Of a DNA stretch of 64,000 bases, positions 51,723 through 60,319 are shown piece by piece. The stretch covers positions 682,001 to 746,000 of the forward strand of contig JADKKA010000022.1 of assembly GCA_016720745.1 (NCBI GenBank). Direction: 5' to 3'. How positions within the stretch are numbered: the first letter of the stretch is position 1; each line of letters begins with the position of its first letter. Position numbers and translations under genes: made by a program. The notes beneath the pieces are model-generated. The model made no database searches, was not told the origin of the DNA, and saw only the letters and a program-made list of their open reading frames with translations. The DNA comes from Chitinophagaceae bacterium. GTDB taxonomy: Bacteria > Bacteroidota > Bacteroidia > Chitinophagales > Chitinophagaceae.

Positions 51723-51780
51723 CAGCAAGCAAAACTGTCACATTTAACTGATGTCAATGTGTACAGTTTTGCTTCTGCTG
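51723..51780. repeat. Long near-perfect hairpin in an intergenic region
   Basis: The left arm (51723-51746) and right arm (51756-51780) pair over 22 bp: CAGC, AAGCAAAACTGT and CACATT on the left with AATGTG, ACAGTTTTGCTT and GCTG on the right. One bulged T and a 2-nt bulge interrupt it, and the loop is about 9-11 nt. There is no T tract on either side, so it is not a standard terminator. It lies in the 229-bp gap between the ferritin-VIT1 start and the stop of the next minus-strand gene. Confidence 0.75.
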
Positions 51781-51864
51781 ATTGTCGTTAACTGATAATA
51801 GCCTCCGGTATTAAGCGGGGCAGGCGTTCTGACAATCGACCAGATTTAACAGGGCCTGTTTTGT

Positions 51865-52347
51865 CTAGTCATCATCTTCTTTATCTTCTTTCTCTACACC
51901 AGACTGTACCCCTGATCCGATCTCGGAATGTCGGATGAGTCCGCCCAGATGTGCCGTACGGATCATACTGCCGAAAGAAGCCAGTGATAAAATAAGAGAG
52001 AGCCATAAAAGCGGACGGGCCAGTAATTTTCTCTTACTGAAAATCAGCGCCGCTAAAGCCCCAATACCCGTAATAATGAGAATGATCAGGGTCAGTCCTG
52101 CAGCCTCTTCATGTTCTTCAATCATACCCTCCTGTACGCCGGGAAGATTTTCCACTAACTCTTCCGTGCCTTCCCCGGTGAAATAAACAGGAAGAACAGA
52201 AATAGCTGCTCCCACTAAGAGGTAAAGTGAAATAGTCATTAAGGATTGATTTTTCCGTATCATTCCAACTAGTAATATTATTCCGCCAATCAGGGCCAGG
52301 AATAAAGGCGCATGGTTCAGCGCCAGATGAATCTGTGCCTGGTTCAT
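51865..52347 (-). CDS. Four-helix membrane protein (DUF2231-like), 160 aa
   Basis: I start it at 52347 (MNQAQIHLALNHAPLFLALI); 35 upstream codons are open but overlap the neighbouring gene and look unlike protein. Hydrophobic helices lie at about 10-28, 36-55, 85-104 and 112-130. Conserved-looking His residues are in HLALNHAP, IEEHEEAA, AHLGGLIRHSE. The N-terminal NHxP-helix resembles DUF2231-type proteins, which may bind haem; this is a cautious guess. The tail is very acidic (EKEDKEDDD). It is 46 nt downstream of the 133-aa secreted protein and probably in its operon. Confidence 0.7.
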   Translation of the reverse strand: MNQAQIHLALNHAPLFLALIGGIILLVGMIRKNQSLMTISLYLLVGAAISVLPVYFTGEGTEELVENLPGVQEGMIEEHEEAAGLTLIILIITGIGALAALIFSKRKLLARPLLWLSLILSLASFGSMIRTAHLGGLIRHSEIGSGVQSGVEKEDKEDDD

Positions 52348-52393
52348 AAATAAATATTTTAAATTAAAAATCGGCCGAAACTGTTTCAGCCTT

Positions 52394-52795
52394 TCATATG
52401 CCATTAAGCGAAATAGGCTCTGACTGCGGTGGGTGAAAAATGGCAAAGGCAATATGGAGTGGACTGCCTTCCGGATAAAGCGCGTAAGCTGATTGTTGAA
52501 AAGGCAATGCTGTTACTATTTGTATTTCTTTCAGTACCGGTTGAAAAGGGTCAATATGGGCAATCGTTCCGGCTGACCGGAAGGGTAATTCCTCATCTTC
52601 CTGATCATCGTTGTCGTTCGGATGTTCCTGGTTACTGTAGTGTAGCTGAAGGAAGTCGCGCAGGCTTAATCCCGGAGTACTGGTCTTGTGATGCTGGTAA
52701 TGCGAAAATAGCAGGGGGATTTTGAGAAACTGGTGTATCTCTGTCGTTCCGCAAAGCAGGAGCAATGCCAGTAAGATTTTAATCCTGTTTTTCAT
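52394..52795 (-). CDS. Small secreted His/Asp-rich protein, 133 aa
   Basis: A signal peptide or N-terminal anchor (MKNRIKILLALLLLCGTTEIH) is followed by a His-rich stretch (FSHYQHHKTSTPGLSLRDFLQLHYSNQEHPNDNDDQEDEELPF, read in parts) that could bind metal. The C-terminal half is Pro-rich with few features. This style of small protein often precedes metal-efflux genes in Bacteroidota, but here it precedes only the four-helix membrane protein. The metal link is inference. The family is not recognised. Confidence 0.62.
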   Translation of the reverse strand: MKNRIKILLALLLLCGTTEIHQFLKIPLLFSHYQHHKTSTPGLSLRDFLQLHYSNQEHPNDNDDQEDEELPFRSAGTIAHIDPFQPVLKEIQIVTALPFQQSAYALYPEGSPLHIAFAIFHPPQSEPISLNGI

Positions 52796-52945
52796 CCTCC
52801 TGCAAGGTATTTTTAAAAGTCCATTTTGGAGTTGATAAAGATCAGCTCTCCCGCTCTGATTTTGAGGTAAAAACCTGTTATTCAGGCCTCCCGCTTCCTT
52901 AGCTCAGCCAAAAACCCTATCTTAGTCCATAAACCTTACCACTGT

Positions 52946-55039
52946 ATGGCAGCTGACAATAAGTATGTATTTCTGAATCGCGATTTGAGCTGGCTGAGTT
53001 TTAATCACCGGGTGCTTTCTGAAGCCGCAGATGCATCTGTACCCCTTTATAGCCGGATTTCATTTTTATCCATTTTCTCCTCCAACCTGGATGAATTTTT
53101 CAGGGTTCGGATGCCTTCCATCTTTGCTTTTACCAGTATTGATGCTAAAAAAACCTCTTTAAGAGATGAGTATCCCAAGGAACTGGTAGGTCAGGTACAA
53201 TCACTCGTGCTTCAGCACCAGGAAGAATTTGGAAGAATTTTAAGGGAACAGATCCTGCCTGAGTTGCAGCGGAATAATATCTGCCTTTATTATGGTGATC
53301 CGGTGCGGACGGAACATGCAGAAACGGTCCGGGAATATTTTCTGTCCAAAGTTCTTTCTTTCTTACAACCCCTGATTTTACAGAAAGAAAACCAGTCGCA
53401 GGTTTTCCTTGAAAATAATGCCCTGTATTTTATTGTTGATCTGGAAGCTCCGGATGCAGGCGGCAAGCATTCTTATGCATTATTGAATATCCCATCCTTC
53501 AATCTGCCCCGTTTTGCCGAACTGCCCATGCTGGGGGATGACCATTACCTGGTTTTTCTGGATGATGTAATTCGCGAAAATCTGGAGGAAGTATTTCCTG
53601 CCTATAAAATACACGGTGCCTATAGCGTGAAACTGACCCGGGATGCAGAAATGAGTGTGGAAGATGAATTTACCGGAGATATTGCTGAAAAAATTGAAAA
53701 GCAACTGGAGAAAAGAGATGCCGGTCATGCGACCCGTTTATTATTTGATAAAGCCATGCCGGCTGAGGTAAGAGAATTTGTGAAGCAATATTTTTTACTT
53801 CGGGAGGAAGAGATGGCAGAAGGTGGTCGTTACCACAATATGAAAGACCTGGGAGGCTTACCCAATCCGAAAAAAGGAAAACTGACTTATGGTCCCTGGC
53901 CATCTGTGTCGCACCCCGGCTTTGATACCCACCGGTCTATTTTCCAGACTATTACTGAAAAGGAGCGAATGCTTCATTTGCCCTATCATTCCTATAATTA
54001 CATTCTTCGGTTTTTCAATGAAGCAGCCATTGATCCGAATGTTAAAGAGATTTATGTAACGCTATACCGGGTGGCTGCTGATTCGCATATTGTCAACGCC
54101 CTGATCAGCGCCGCAAGAAACGGAAAGAAAGTAACTGTTTTTGTGGAGCTCAAAGCCCGATTTGATGAAGCCAATAACCTGAAATGGAGCAAGAAGATGA
54201 AGCTGGCAGGTGTAAGGATCATCAATAGTATACCCCGGTTGAAAGTACACGCCAAGGTAGCACTGATCAAAAGAATGGAAGGAAAGGAAATGCGTAATTA
54301 TTCATTCCTGGCCACCGGCAATTTCAATGAAGCTACCGGAAGATTTTATACCGACCATGTGATGTTTACCGCCAACCCCGAATTCGGCACCGAACTCGGT
54401 TGGTTGTTTGATTACCTGCAGTCCCGGATCCAGCCAACAGAATATGGCAAAATTCCTTTCAAACACCTGCTGGTATCCCAGTTCAATCTCATCAAAAGAT
54501 TCAGTCAGCTGATCGACCGGGAAATAGATAATGCCAAAGCAGGGAAACCGGCCTCCATCATTATCAAGGTCAATAACCTGCAGGAAAGGGGCATGATTGC
54601 CAAATTGTACAAGGCCAGCAGGGCAGGGGTTAAAGTGCATATGCTCGTACGTAGTATCTGTGCACTGGCACCCGGTGTACCTGGTCAAAGTGAGAATATC
54701 ACAGTGTACCGGATCATTGACCGTTACCTGGAACATGCCAGGGTATTTGTTTTCCATAATAATGGCGAACCGGAATACTATATGGGCAGTGCAGACTGGA
54801 TGAATCGCAACCTGCATAGCCGGATTGAAGTCTGCTTTCCGATTTATGACCAGTCGCAGTGCCGGGAGATAGATGATATTCTTCGTTTACAACTTACCGA
54901 TAACCAGAAAGCCGTACTGATCAGCAGTGATGTGATCACCGGTGCGGCGCATAACCTGCGGGTACTCTCTTCCGGACTGGAGCCGCAGGCCGCACAGCAA
55001 AGTATTTATGAATATGTGAAAAATAAATGTGGCAGTTAA
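52946..55039 (+). CDS. ppk1: Polyphosphate kinase 1
   Basis: A 697-aa full-length PPK1. The N-terminal domain starts YVFLNRDLSWLSFNHRVLSEA (ATP-binding region). The phosphorylated-His motif is RLKVHAKVALIKR (about residue 432), and the second conserved His lies in YLEHARVFVF. The C-terminal GSADWMNRNLHSRIE is the phospholipase-D-like motif. It makes polyphosphate from ATP reversibly, usually at the inner membrane or in soluble form. It is a single gene; a typical partner ppx gene is not in the window. A terminator follows. Confidence 0.95.
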   Translation: MAADNKYVFLNRDLSWLSFNHRVLSEAADASVPLYSRISFLSIFSSNLDEFFRVRMPSIFAFTSIDAKKTSLRDEYPKELVGQVQSLVLQHQEEFGRILREQILPELQRNNICLYYGDPVRTEHAETVREYFLSKVLSFLQPLILQKENQSQVFLENNALYFIVDLEAPDAGGKHSYALLNIPSFNLPRFAELPMLGDDHYLVFLDDVIRENLEEVFPAYKIHGAYSVKLTRDAEMSVEDEFTGDIAEKIEKQLEKRDAGHATRLLFDKAMPAEVREFVKQYFLLREEEMAEGGRYHNMKDLGGLPNPKKGKLTYGPWPSVSHPGFDTHRSIFQTITEKERMLHLPYHSYNYILRFFNEAAIDPNVKEIYVTLYRVAADSHIVNALISAARNGKKVTVFVELKARFDEANNLKWSKKMKLAGVRIINSIPRLKVHAKVALIKRMEGKEMRNYSFLATGNFNEATGRFYTDHVMFTANPEFGTELGWLFDYLQSRIQPTEYGKIPFKHLLVSQFNLIKRFSQLIDREIDNAKAGKPASIIIKVNNLQERGMIAKLYKASRAGVKVHMLVRSICALAPGVPGQSENITVYRIIDRYLEHARVFVFHNNGEPEYYMGSADWMNRNLHSRIEVCFPIYDQSQCREIDDILRLQLTDNQKAVLISSDVITGAAHNLRVLSSGLEPQAAQQSIYEYVKNKCGS

Positions 55040-55050
55040 AATGATAATTA

Positions 55051-55081
55051 AAAAAGCCGGTAGATGATCACCGGCTTTTTT
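55051..55081 (+). terminator. Terminator of ppk1
   Basis: AAAAAGCCGGT-agatgatc-ACCGGCTTTTT is a perfect 11-bp inverted repeat starting 11 nt after the ppk1 stop codon, ending in a T tract. Confidence 0.9.
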
Positions 55082-55211
55082 ATTGGTTTAGAACTGTACA
55101 ATAATCAGAAATGAAGATCCTGTATAGTTTATTCAATGAATAAATGGATTCGGATCCGTAGCCCGAAGAAAGGCCATTTGCCTTAACTTTAGAACTTCAA
55201 AATCATTAATT

Positions 55212-56108
55212 ATGGCATTCGAATGGAAAGGCGTTTTTCCGGCATTACTCACCCCATTTACAAAGGATGAGCAACTGGACCTCAGCATGTATGAAACCAA
55301 TTTGCAGGCACAGCTGGATGCAGGTATTCATGGTATTATTATTGGCGGATCTTTGGGAGAAGCCAGTACGATCACCGAAAAAGAAAAAGAGTCACTTACT
55401 GAATTTTCAGTGGAATACATCAACGGACGAATCCCGGTGATTGTCAATATTGCCGAATCAACCACTTCGGAAGCGGTAAAACAGGCTGCTCTGGCCCAAA
55501 AATGGGGTGCCGACGGTTTAATGTTATTGCCTCCCATGCGCTATAAAACGGATGACCGGGAAACCATTACCTATTTTAAAGCAGTGGCAAATTCTACGGA
55601 TCTTCCTATTATGATTTACAATAATCCGCCGGATTATAAAATCGATACCCGGCCTGATATGTTTGATCAGCTGGTTGAATGCGATAATATTACTGCCCTT
55701 AAGGAAAGTTCAAGAGATGTGACCAACCTGACCCGGATGAAGAACCGTTTTGGCGACCGGTTTAAAGTACTATGCGGGGTAGATACATTAGCAATGGAAG
55801 AATTATGCCTCGGTGCAGATGGATGGGTGGCCGGATTGGTTTGTGCCTTCCCCAAAGAAACCACCGCCATTTATAACCTGGTATTACAGGGAAAGCTGGA
55901 AGAGGCCCGGACAATTTATCGTTGGTTCATGCCCCTGCTGGAACTGGATATTCATCCCAAACTGGTTCAGTATATCAAACTAGCAGCAGCCGGAACAGGA
56001 ATCGGGAGTGAATATGTACGGGCACCAAGACTGATTTTGGAGGGAGAAGAGCGCGATCGCATCTTGAAAGTTATCAATGACGGCATTGCCGCCAGACCTG
56101 TATTATAA
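55212..56108 (+). CDS. DapA-like class I aldolase/dehydratase-deaminase
   Basis: A 298-aa member of the dihydrodipicolinate synthase family. The Schiff-base Lys is K164 in TALKESSRD, the Tyr is Y136 in MIYNNPPDY, and the phosphate/carboxylate loop is GGSLGEASTIT (45-55). The adjacent NADP aldehyde dehydrogenase of the 2-oxoglutarate-semialdehyde type suggests it is not the lysine pathway enzyme. It fits either delta1-pyrroline-4-hydroxy-2-carboxylate deaminase (hydroxyproline catabolism) or a keto-deoxy sugar-acid dehydratase. Both give 2-oxoglutarate semialdehyde, and the hydroxyproline epimerase is not nearby, so the choice stays open. Confidence 0.85.
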   Translation: MAFEWKGVFPALLTPFTKDEQLDLSMYETNLQAQLDAGIHGIIIGGSLGEASTITEKEKESLTEFSVEYINGRIPVIVNIAESTTSEAVKQAALAQKWGADGLMLLPPMRYKTDDRETITYFKAVANSTDLPIMIYNNPPDYKIDTRPDMFDQLVECDNITALKESSRDVTNLTRMKNRFGDRFKVLCGVDTLAMEELCLGADGWVAGLVCAFPKETTAIYNLVLQGKLEEARTIYRWFMPLLELDIHPKLVQYIKLAAAGTGIGSEYVRAPRLILEGEERDRILKVINDGIAARPVL

Positions 56109-56136
56109 TCAGCCTGTAAAATTTAATAAAAGTATC

Positions 56137-57603
56137 ATGATCAAGGATGCATCACTGGAGGAAATCAACAGGGCCATGGAACTGGCCTGGAACGCATTTC
56201 ATCTTTACCGGAATACAAGTTTGAAACAAAGGGCGGATTTTATGCGGGCCATTGCCAGAGAAATCGAAGCATTAGGTGATGAACTGCTGCAGGTTACCGG
56301 TCGGGAAACCAATCTGCCAGAAGCCCGTTTACGGAATGAAAGAGCCAGAACCATGTTTCAGCTCAATAGTTATGCCGACGCCTGCGAAAAAGGCGATTGG
56401 CTGGAAGCAAGAATTGACACCGCCATTCCTGATAAAAACCCGCCGAAGCCGGATATCCGCAAGATGATGGTACCGGTTGGACCCGTCCTGGTGTTTGGGG
56501 CATCTAATTTTCCATTTGCTTATTCCACTGCCGGTGGAGATACGGCCAGTGCATTGGCTGCCGGATGCCCGGTGATTGTGAAAGCACATCCAGCTCATCC
56601 AGGCACCAGTGATCTCATCGCCACTGCGATTTTAAAAGCAGCCACCGAATGTCAAATGCCCATTGGTGTATTCACTCATTTGCACGGAGCAGGTTTTGGA
56701 GTGGGCAGGGCATTAGTGGAGCATCCATATACAAAATCTGTTGGGTTTACCGGTTCATTTGCCGGTGGCAAACAATTATTTGACTGGGCGAATCAAAGAA
56801 AAGAGCCCATCCCCGTTTTTGCTGAAATGAGCAGTATTAATCCGGTCTTCCTCCTGCCTGGTAAATTAAAAGAATCAGCGGCTGAACTGGCAAAAGCATA
56901 TGCAGGTTCCATCACGCTGGGCGTGGGACAGTTTTGCACCAATCCCGGATTATTAATTGGTATCGAAGGAGAGGAGCTGACAGCATTCAGCAATGCTTTA
57001 AGTGAGGAGATCAGTAAAACAGTACCGGCCCCCATGTTACACGATGGGATATACAAAAATTATATCAGTAAAAAAGAATCAACCCTGTCTCAGGCAGGAG
57101 TAGATACGCTGGCCACTGCATCAGTAACAGAAGGGAAGGGAGCTGCGGCCCTGGCAACAGTCAGCGGGAGGGATTTTATCGATAACCCCATGCTGCACCA
57201 GGAAGTGTTTGGCCCTTTTTCATTGTTGATTCGTTGTAAAGACAAAGCGGAATTGCTGGAACTGGTGCGTCACCTGGAAGGACAGTTGACGGCCACCCTG
57301 ATGGCTACAGAAGCAGACGTTGAGGAACACAAAGCACTAATAGAGCTTGTCATTAATATATGCGGACGAATGATTTTGAACGGTGTGCCCACCGGAGTGG
57401 AAGTTTGCCTGAGTATGCAACATGGCGGGCCTTTCCCTGCTACAACCGATGCACGCTTTGGTTCTGTTGGAGCAGATGCCATCAAAAGATTTGTTCGGCC
57501 GCTTGCTTTCCAGAACTGGCCCGACCAATTTTTGCCCGATGCGCTGAAGGATAGCAACCCGCTTGGAATCTGGCGGACTGAAAACAATGAGTTAAAAAAA
57601 TAG
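56137..57603 (+). CDS. NADP-dependent aldehyde dehydrogenase, 2-oxoglutarate-semialdehyde type
   Basis: A 488-aa ALDH. I start at the ATG at 56137 (MIKDASLEEINRAM), which leaves a 28-nt gap to the previous gene; the 20 codons upstream overlap it. The catalytic Cys is C267 in GVGQFCTNPG and the Glu is in FAEMSSINPVF, the SSINP that marks the 2,5-dioxovalerate dehydrogenase subgroup. The cofactor loop FTGSFAGG and KAHPAHPGTS also fit. It oxidises the aldehyde produced by the DapA-like enzyme to 2-oxoglutarate, feeding the citric acid cycle. Confidence 0.9.
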   Translation: MIKDASLEEINRAMELAWNAFHLYRNTSLKQRADFMRAIAREIEALGDELLQVTGRETNLPEARLRNERARTMFQLNSYADACEKGDWLEARIDTAIPDKNPPKPDIRKMMVPVGPVLVFGASNFPFAYSTAGGDTASALAAGCPVIVKAHPAHPGTSDLIATAILKAATECQMPIGVFTHLHGAGFGVGRALVEHPYTKSVGFTGSFAGGKQLFDWANQRKEPIPVFAEMSSINPVFLLPGKLKESAAELAKAYAGSITLGVGQFCTNPGLLIGIEGEELTAFSNALSEEISKTVPAPMLHDGIYKNYISKKESTLSQAGVDTLATASVTEGKGAAALATVSGRDFIDNPMLHQEVFGPFSLLIRCKDKAELLELVRHLEGQLTATLMATEADVEEHKALIELVINICGRMILNGVPTGVEVCLSMQHGGPFPATTDARFGSVGADAIKRFVRPLAFQNWPDQFLPDALKDSNPLGIWRTENNELKK

Positions 57604-57626
57604 GGCTGTTCCCTGGAGAACAGCCC
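57594..57626 (-). terminator. Terminator of the sigma/anti-sigma operon
   Basis: On the minus strand GGGCTGTTC-tccagg-GAACAGCCC is a perfect 9-bp stem followed by T-A-T7 (57594-57601 on plus). It overlaps the stop codon of the convergent ALDH gene and may also help end that transcript. Confidence 0.85.
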
Positions 57627-57645
57627 CGTATTTGCAGTGGTTTGA

Positions 57646-58647
57646 TCAGATGACCTGGCCCTGACCCTTGTGTTTTTCTTTATCTTTTTCTTTCATTTCT
57701 TCCGCTGTTGCTTCTCCGAGAATCAGTTTCCCAAAACTGGACCGGATATCTATTTTAACTGAACCGGATCCGGAGCGGCCTTCATAATGCCGGTCTGCAT
57801 CAGGACCGTATTGGTCCGGATCATCCGTTCTTTTGATATCTGCACTTGTTTTGTTTTTAAAAGAACTGTAACTGCTTCGGATATCATAACTGGCCGATAA
57901 GCCGGAGGATGGCACCAGGTTGATCAGGCTATAGGATTCCCGGAGGTCAAGTGAGGAAATACTTCCCGACAGATTGATCCGGCTGGCTTTACAGAATTCC
58001 AGATTGATTTTGCTGTTTCCGCCCAGGCTACCGATTGTGACAGTAGAGAATTTAAAAGTGCAATTCAGGTTATTCACTTCTTTGATATTCACGCCCCCGA
58101 ATTCTGACTGTATTTTCTCTGCCTTGGACAAAGCACCTGTTTGCAAATCACCAAATTTACTGGTCAGGTTGACCGCCCCGCTGTAATCTGGTAAAATGAT
58201 GTCTCCAAAGGAATTTTCGATCGTCAGTGGAGTGCCGGCGGGCAACTGTACTTTATAGCTGATCATCATAGAACTGTTACAGTTCTTACAGTTGTAATTA
58301 TCTCCCTTGCTGTTTTTGTTGGTAGTGGTTTTGAATTTAACGGTATTCCCTTCTTTGCTGTCTGCCACATCCAGATTCTCAAAAATTTTATCTGCATGTT
58401 CTTTGTTGGAAGAGCTTGCTTCAATATGAATCTCCACTTTTATTTCACTGCCTCCGGTACTGATGGTAACATCACCAAAACTATTGTCGATCACCAGTGC
58501 GTTCCCGGATGCCGGGTAGGATTTGGAAATATTTCTTTCCCTGAAATGTTCCAGCCTTTTGTATTCATGTGTCTTCCCCTGTTGTTGCGCCGATAAGGCA
58601 AGAACGGGAAGCAACAGGAGCAATAATAATTTAAATCGTTTTTTCAT
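57646..58647 (-). CDS. DUF4097-like secreted beta-helix protein, 333 aa
   Basis: A signal peptide (cleaved near LSAQ, residue 21). The remainder is strand-rich with periodic turns: NALVIDNSFGDVTISTGGSEI, LTIENSFGDIILPDYSGAV, KIQSEFGGVNIKEV. The repeated 'xxNSFGDxxI' units are typical of DUF4097/putative adhesin beta-helix proteins. A CKNCNSS pair could bind metal or form a disulfide. The C-terminus is charged (EEMKEKDKEKHKGQ). It overlaps the anti-sigma gene by 17 nt and is the third gene of the sigma operon, so it may be the output or a cell-surface sensor component. Confidence 0.8.
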   Translation of the reverse strand: MKKRFKLLLLLLLPVLALSAQQQGKTHEYKRLEHFRERNISKSYPASGNALVIDNSFGDVTISTGGSEIKVEIHIEASSSNKEHADKIFENLDVADSKEGNTVKFKTTTNKNSKGDNYNCKNCNSSMMISYKVQLPAGTPLTIENSFGDIILPDYSGAVNLTSKFGDLQTGALSKAEKIQSEFGGVNIKEVNNLNCTFKFSTVTIGSLGGNSKINLEFCKASRINLSGSISSLDLRESYSLINLVPSSGLSASYDIRSSYSSFKNKTSADIKRTDDPDQYGPDADRHYEGRSGSGSVKIDIRSSFGKLILGEATAEEMKEKDKEKHKGQGQVI

Positions 58648-59230
58648 TGTTTGTTTTTTGAGGTTGTTTGAATTCCTGTATCACCTGCAATTGTCTTTCC
58701 AATAGTTCGGACTGAAGTTGCAGGTTCTGGATCATGGCCCTGATCAGTACATCCCGGTTAGGGGTTTGGCCGGCCTGTTGCCGGAGGGAACGGAAAGAAC
58801 TATCCAGCACGGCCAGGTCTTTTTCAAACTGCTGGTACAGTTCGGGCAAGCCACTAGCAGCCGCTTTTAATTGTTCCTGTCTGTTTTGTACCGAAGCAGA
58901 TACCTGTTTAAACAAAACAGCATATTCCGGATTCATGCTGCCTGTTTCTTCCAGCCCCTTTACGGGATTACTGCTGAGTTCATCTCCAGATACAGTTTGC
59001 TTTTCATGGCTATTCTTTATATATAAAAAATAAACGGAGGTAAGTACGGCCACCAGTATGGCCGCAGCGGCAGTCCAGCGGATCAGTTCATTCCGCGTAA
59101 AACGCCTGACTGGTTGCTGCTTCGGGAGACTGGATGCCAGCTGCTCCCAAACTTTATTATCTGGGATTTCACAGTCAAACTCACTGCGATTATCCCGGAT
59201 AAAGCGTTCAATAGAATCTTTAGTGTTCAT
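58631..59230 (-). CDS. Membrane-bound anti-sigma factor, 199 aa
   Basis: A cytoplasmic N-terminal region (about 1-70: RFIRDNRSEFDCEIPDNKVWEQLASSL) is followed by one membrane helix (about 70-90: WTAAAAILVAVLTSVYFLYI) and an extracytoplasmic coiled-coil-like C-terminus (QNRQEQLKAAASGLPELYQQF, LRQQAGQTPNRDVLIRAMIQNLQLQSELLER). There is no FecR domain. The position directly after an ECF sigma factor (11-nt overlap) and the topology support an anti-sigma role. No Cys/His zinc motif of the ZAS type is visible. Confidence 0.82.
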   Translation of the reverse strand: MNTKDSIERFIRDNRSEFDCEIPDNKVWEQLASSLPKQQPVRRFTRNELIRWTAAAAILVAVLTSVYFLYIKNSHEKQTVSGDELSSNPVKGLEETGSMNPEYAVLFKQVSASVQNRQEQLKAAASGLPELYQQFEKDLAVLDSSFRSLRQQAGQTPNRDVLIRAMIQNLQLQSELLERQLQVIQEFKQPQKTNNEKTI

Positions 59231-59741
59231 TGACTGCTTTCTTTTTTAACAGGTTCAATAATTTTTGTTTGGCCCTGATATACTGGCTTCGCACGGAGGA
59301 GGAAGCCAGTCCAAGTGTTTCAGCTATTTGTTCATGGCTGTACCCCTCAAAAAGACTAAGCGATAATACAGTCCGGTATCCATCCGGTAATTCTCCAATC
59401 AGCTCCCGGATCATTTCAACCGTATACCAGGTATCTTCTGCATTCACCTCATCGGCTCTGTCTGAACTACCATCAATTTCCAGGAAATTGATTTTTTTCT
59501 TTTTTAATAGGTTGATGCTTTTATAAACCACAATCTGCTTTAACCAGGCACCGAAAGTGGATCTTTTTTCAAACTGACTGAGTTGCTGAAAGGCATCCGC
59601 AAATGCTTCCTGTAAAATATCTTCTGCATCATGCCTTGAATTGACAATTCGCAGACTGGTATTGAACATAGCCCTGGAATAGCGCTCATACAATTGCCGG
59701 TAAGCGGTATGATCACCTTCCAGACATCGTTGAACAAGCAT
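59220..59741 (-). CDS. ECF-family RNA polymerase sigma factor
   Basis: A 173-aa protein. Region 2 is RYSRAMFNTSLRIVNSRHDAEDILQEAFADAF and region 4 is YRTVLSLSLFEGYSHEQIAETLGLASSSVRSQYIRAKQKLLNLL (read as separate short motifs). The length and two-domain structure are normal for group ECF sigma factors. It overlaps the anti-sigma gene by 11 nt, so the two are coupled. It probably controls envelope genes and its own operon. A TTTG..TACTTTAA sequence lies in the 215-bp upstream region. Confidence 0.93.
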   Translation of the reverse strand: MLVQRCLEGDHTAYRQLYERYSRAMFNTSLRIVNSRHDAEDILQEAFADAFQQLSQFEKRSTFGAWLKQIVVYKSINLLKKKKINFLEIDGSSDRADEVNAEDTWYTVEMIRELIGELPDGYRTVLSLSLFEGYSHEQIAETLGLASSSVRSQYIRAKQKLLNLLKKKAVNEH

Positions 59742-59956
59742 TTCAGCCGGATGTATAACTGCGGTCAGTGCCAGGGAATTGGTTTTATATTAAAGTAAAC
59801 AGAACCCGTCAAATGTTGCATGCCTGCCAAAATATTTGTACAGGCGGCAAAAAAAGAAGAAAATCGGTCTGCCGGAGGGGTATAATTTCGACAGACAAAA
59901 GCCTATATTGGTAAAATATCCCTTTCGGTTTACCGTTTAAACTCAAAATATTCGCG

Positions 59957-60316
59957 ATGGCTGTGTGTATCCCCTTCCTGGGAGTGACCAATGTAGAGGC
60001 AACTGTTGTATGGTATGAAAGCCTGGGTTTTCGTTGTACCGGGAGTAACCGGTACTGGGATCCGCAGGCCGAACTGAGCTGGGCCCAACTGGAATGGGAG
60101 GATGCCGCATTTATGCTCTTCCCCTTCCCGGCAGAAAAGAATAACATCGTTAAGGATGCCGGCCTTTTTTTCAGGGTACAATCATTGAATGATATTGTAG
60201 AACGCCTGCAAACAAGGGCCCGAATCATTGAAATCACTGAAGAACCACATAACGGAAAAAGGGAAGTAGTTTTTGAAGACCTGAACGGATTCAGAATTAC
60301 GATTACCCGGTATTAA
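59957..60316 (+). CDS. VOC family (glyoxalase/bleomycin-resistance-like) protein
   Basis: A 119-aa single VOC module. FLGVTNVEATVVWYESLGF at the start and VFEDLNGFRITITRY at the end are the typical first and last beta-alpha-beta elements. The final acidic metal ligand of many VOC enzymes is here in FEDLNGF. It could be a metal-dependent lyase/isomerase or a binding protein; the substrate is unknown. Its stop codon is 3 nt from that of the convergent 153-aa lipoprotein gene. Confidence 0.88.
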   Translation: MAVCIPFLGVTNVEATVVWYESLGFRCTGSNRYWDPQAELSWAQLEWEDAAFMLFPFPAEKNNIVKDAGLFFRVQSLNDIVERLQTRARIIEITEEPHNGKREVVFEDLNGFRITITRY

Positions 60317-60319
60317 GAA

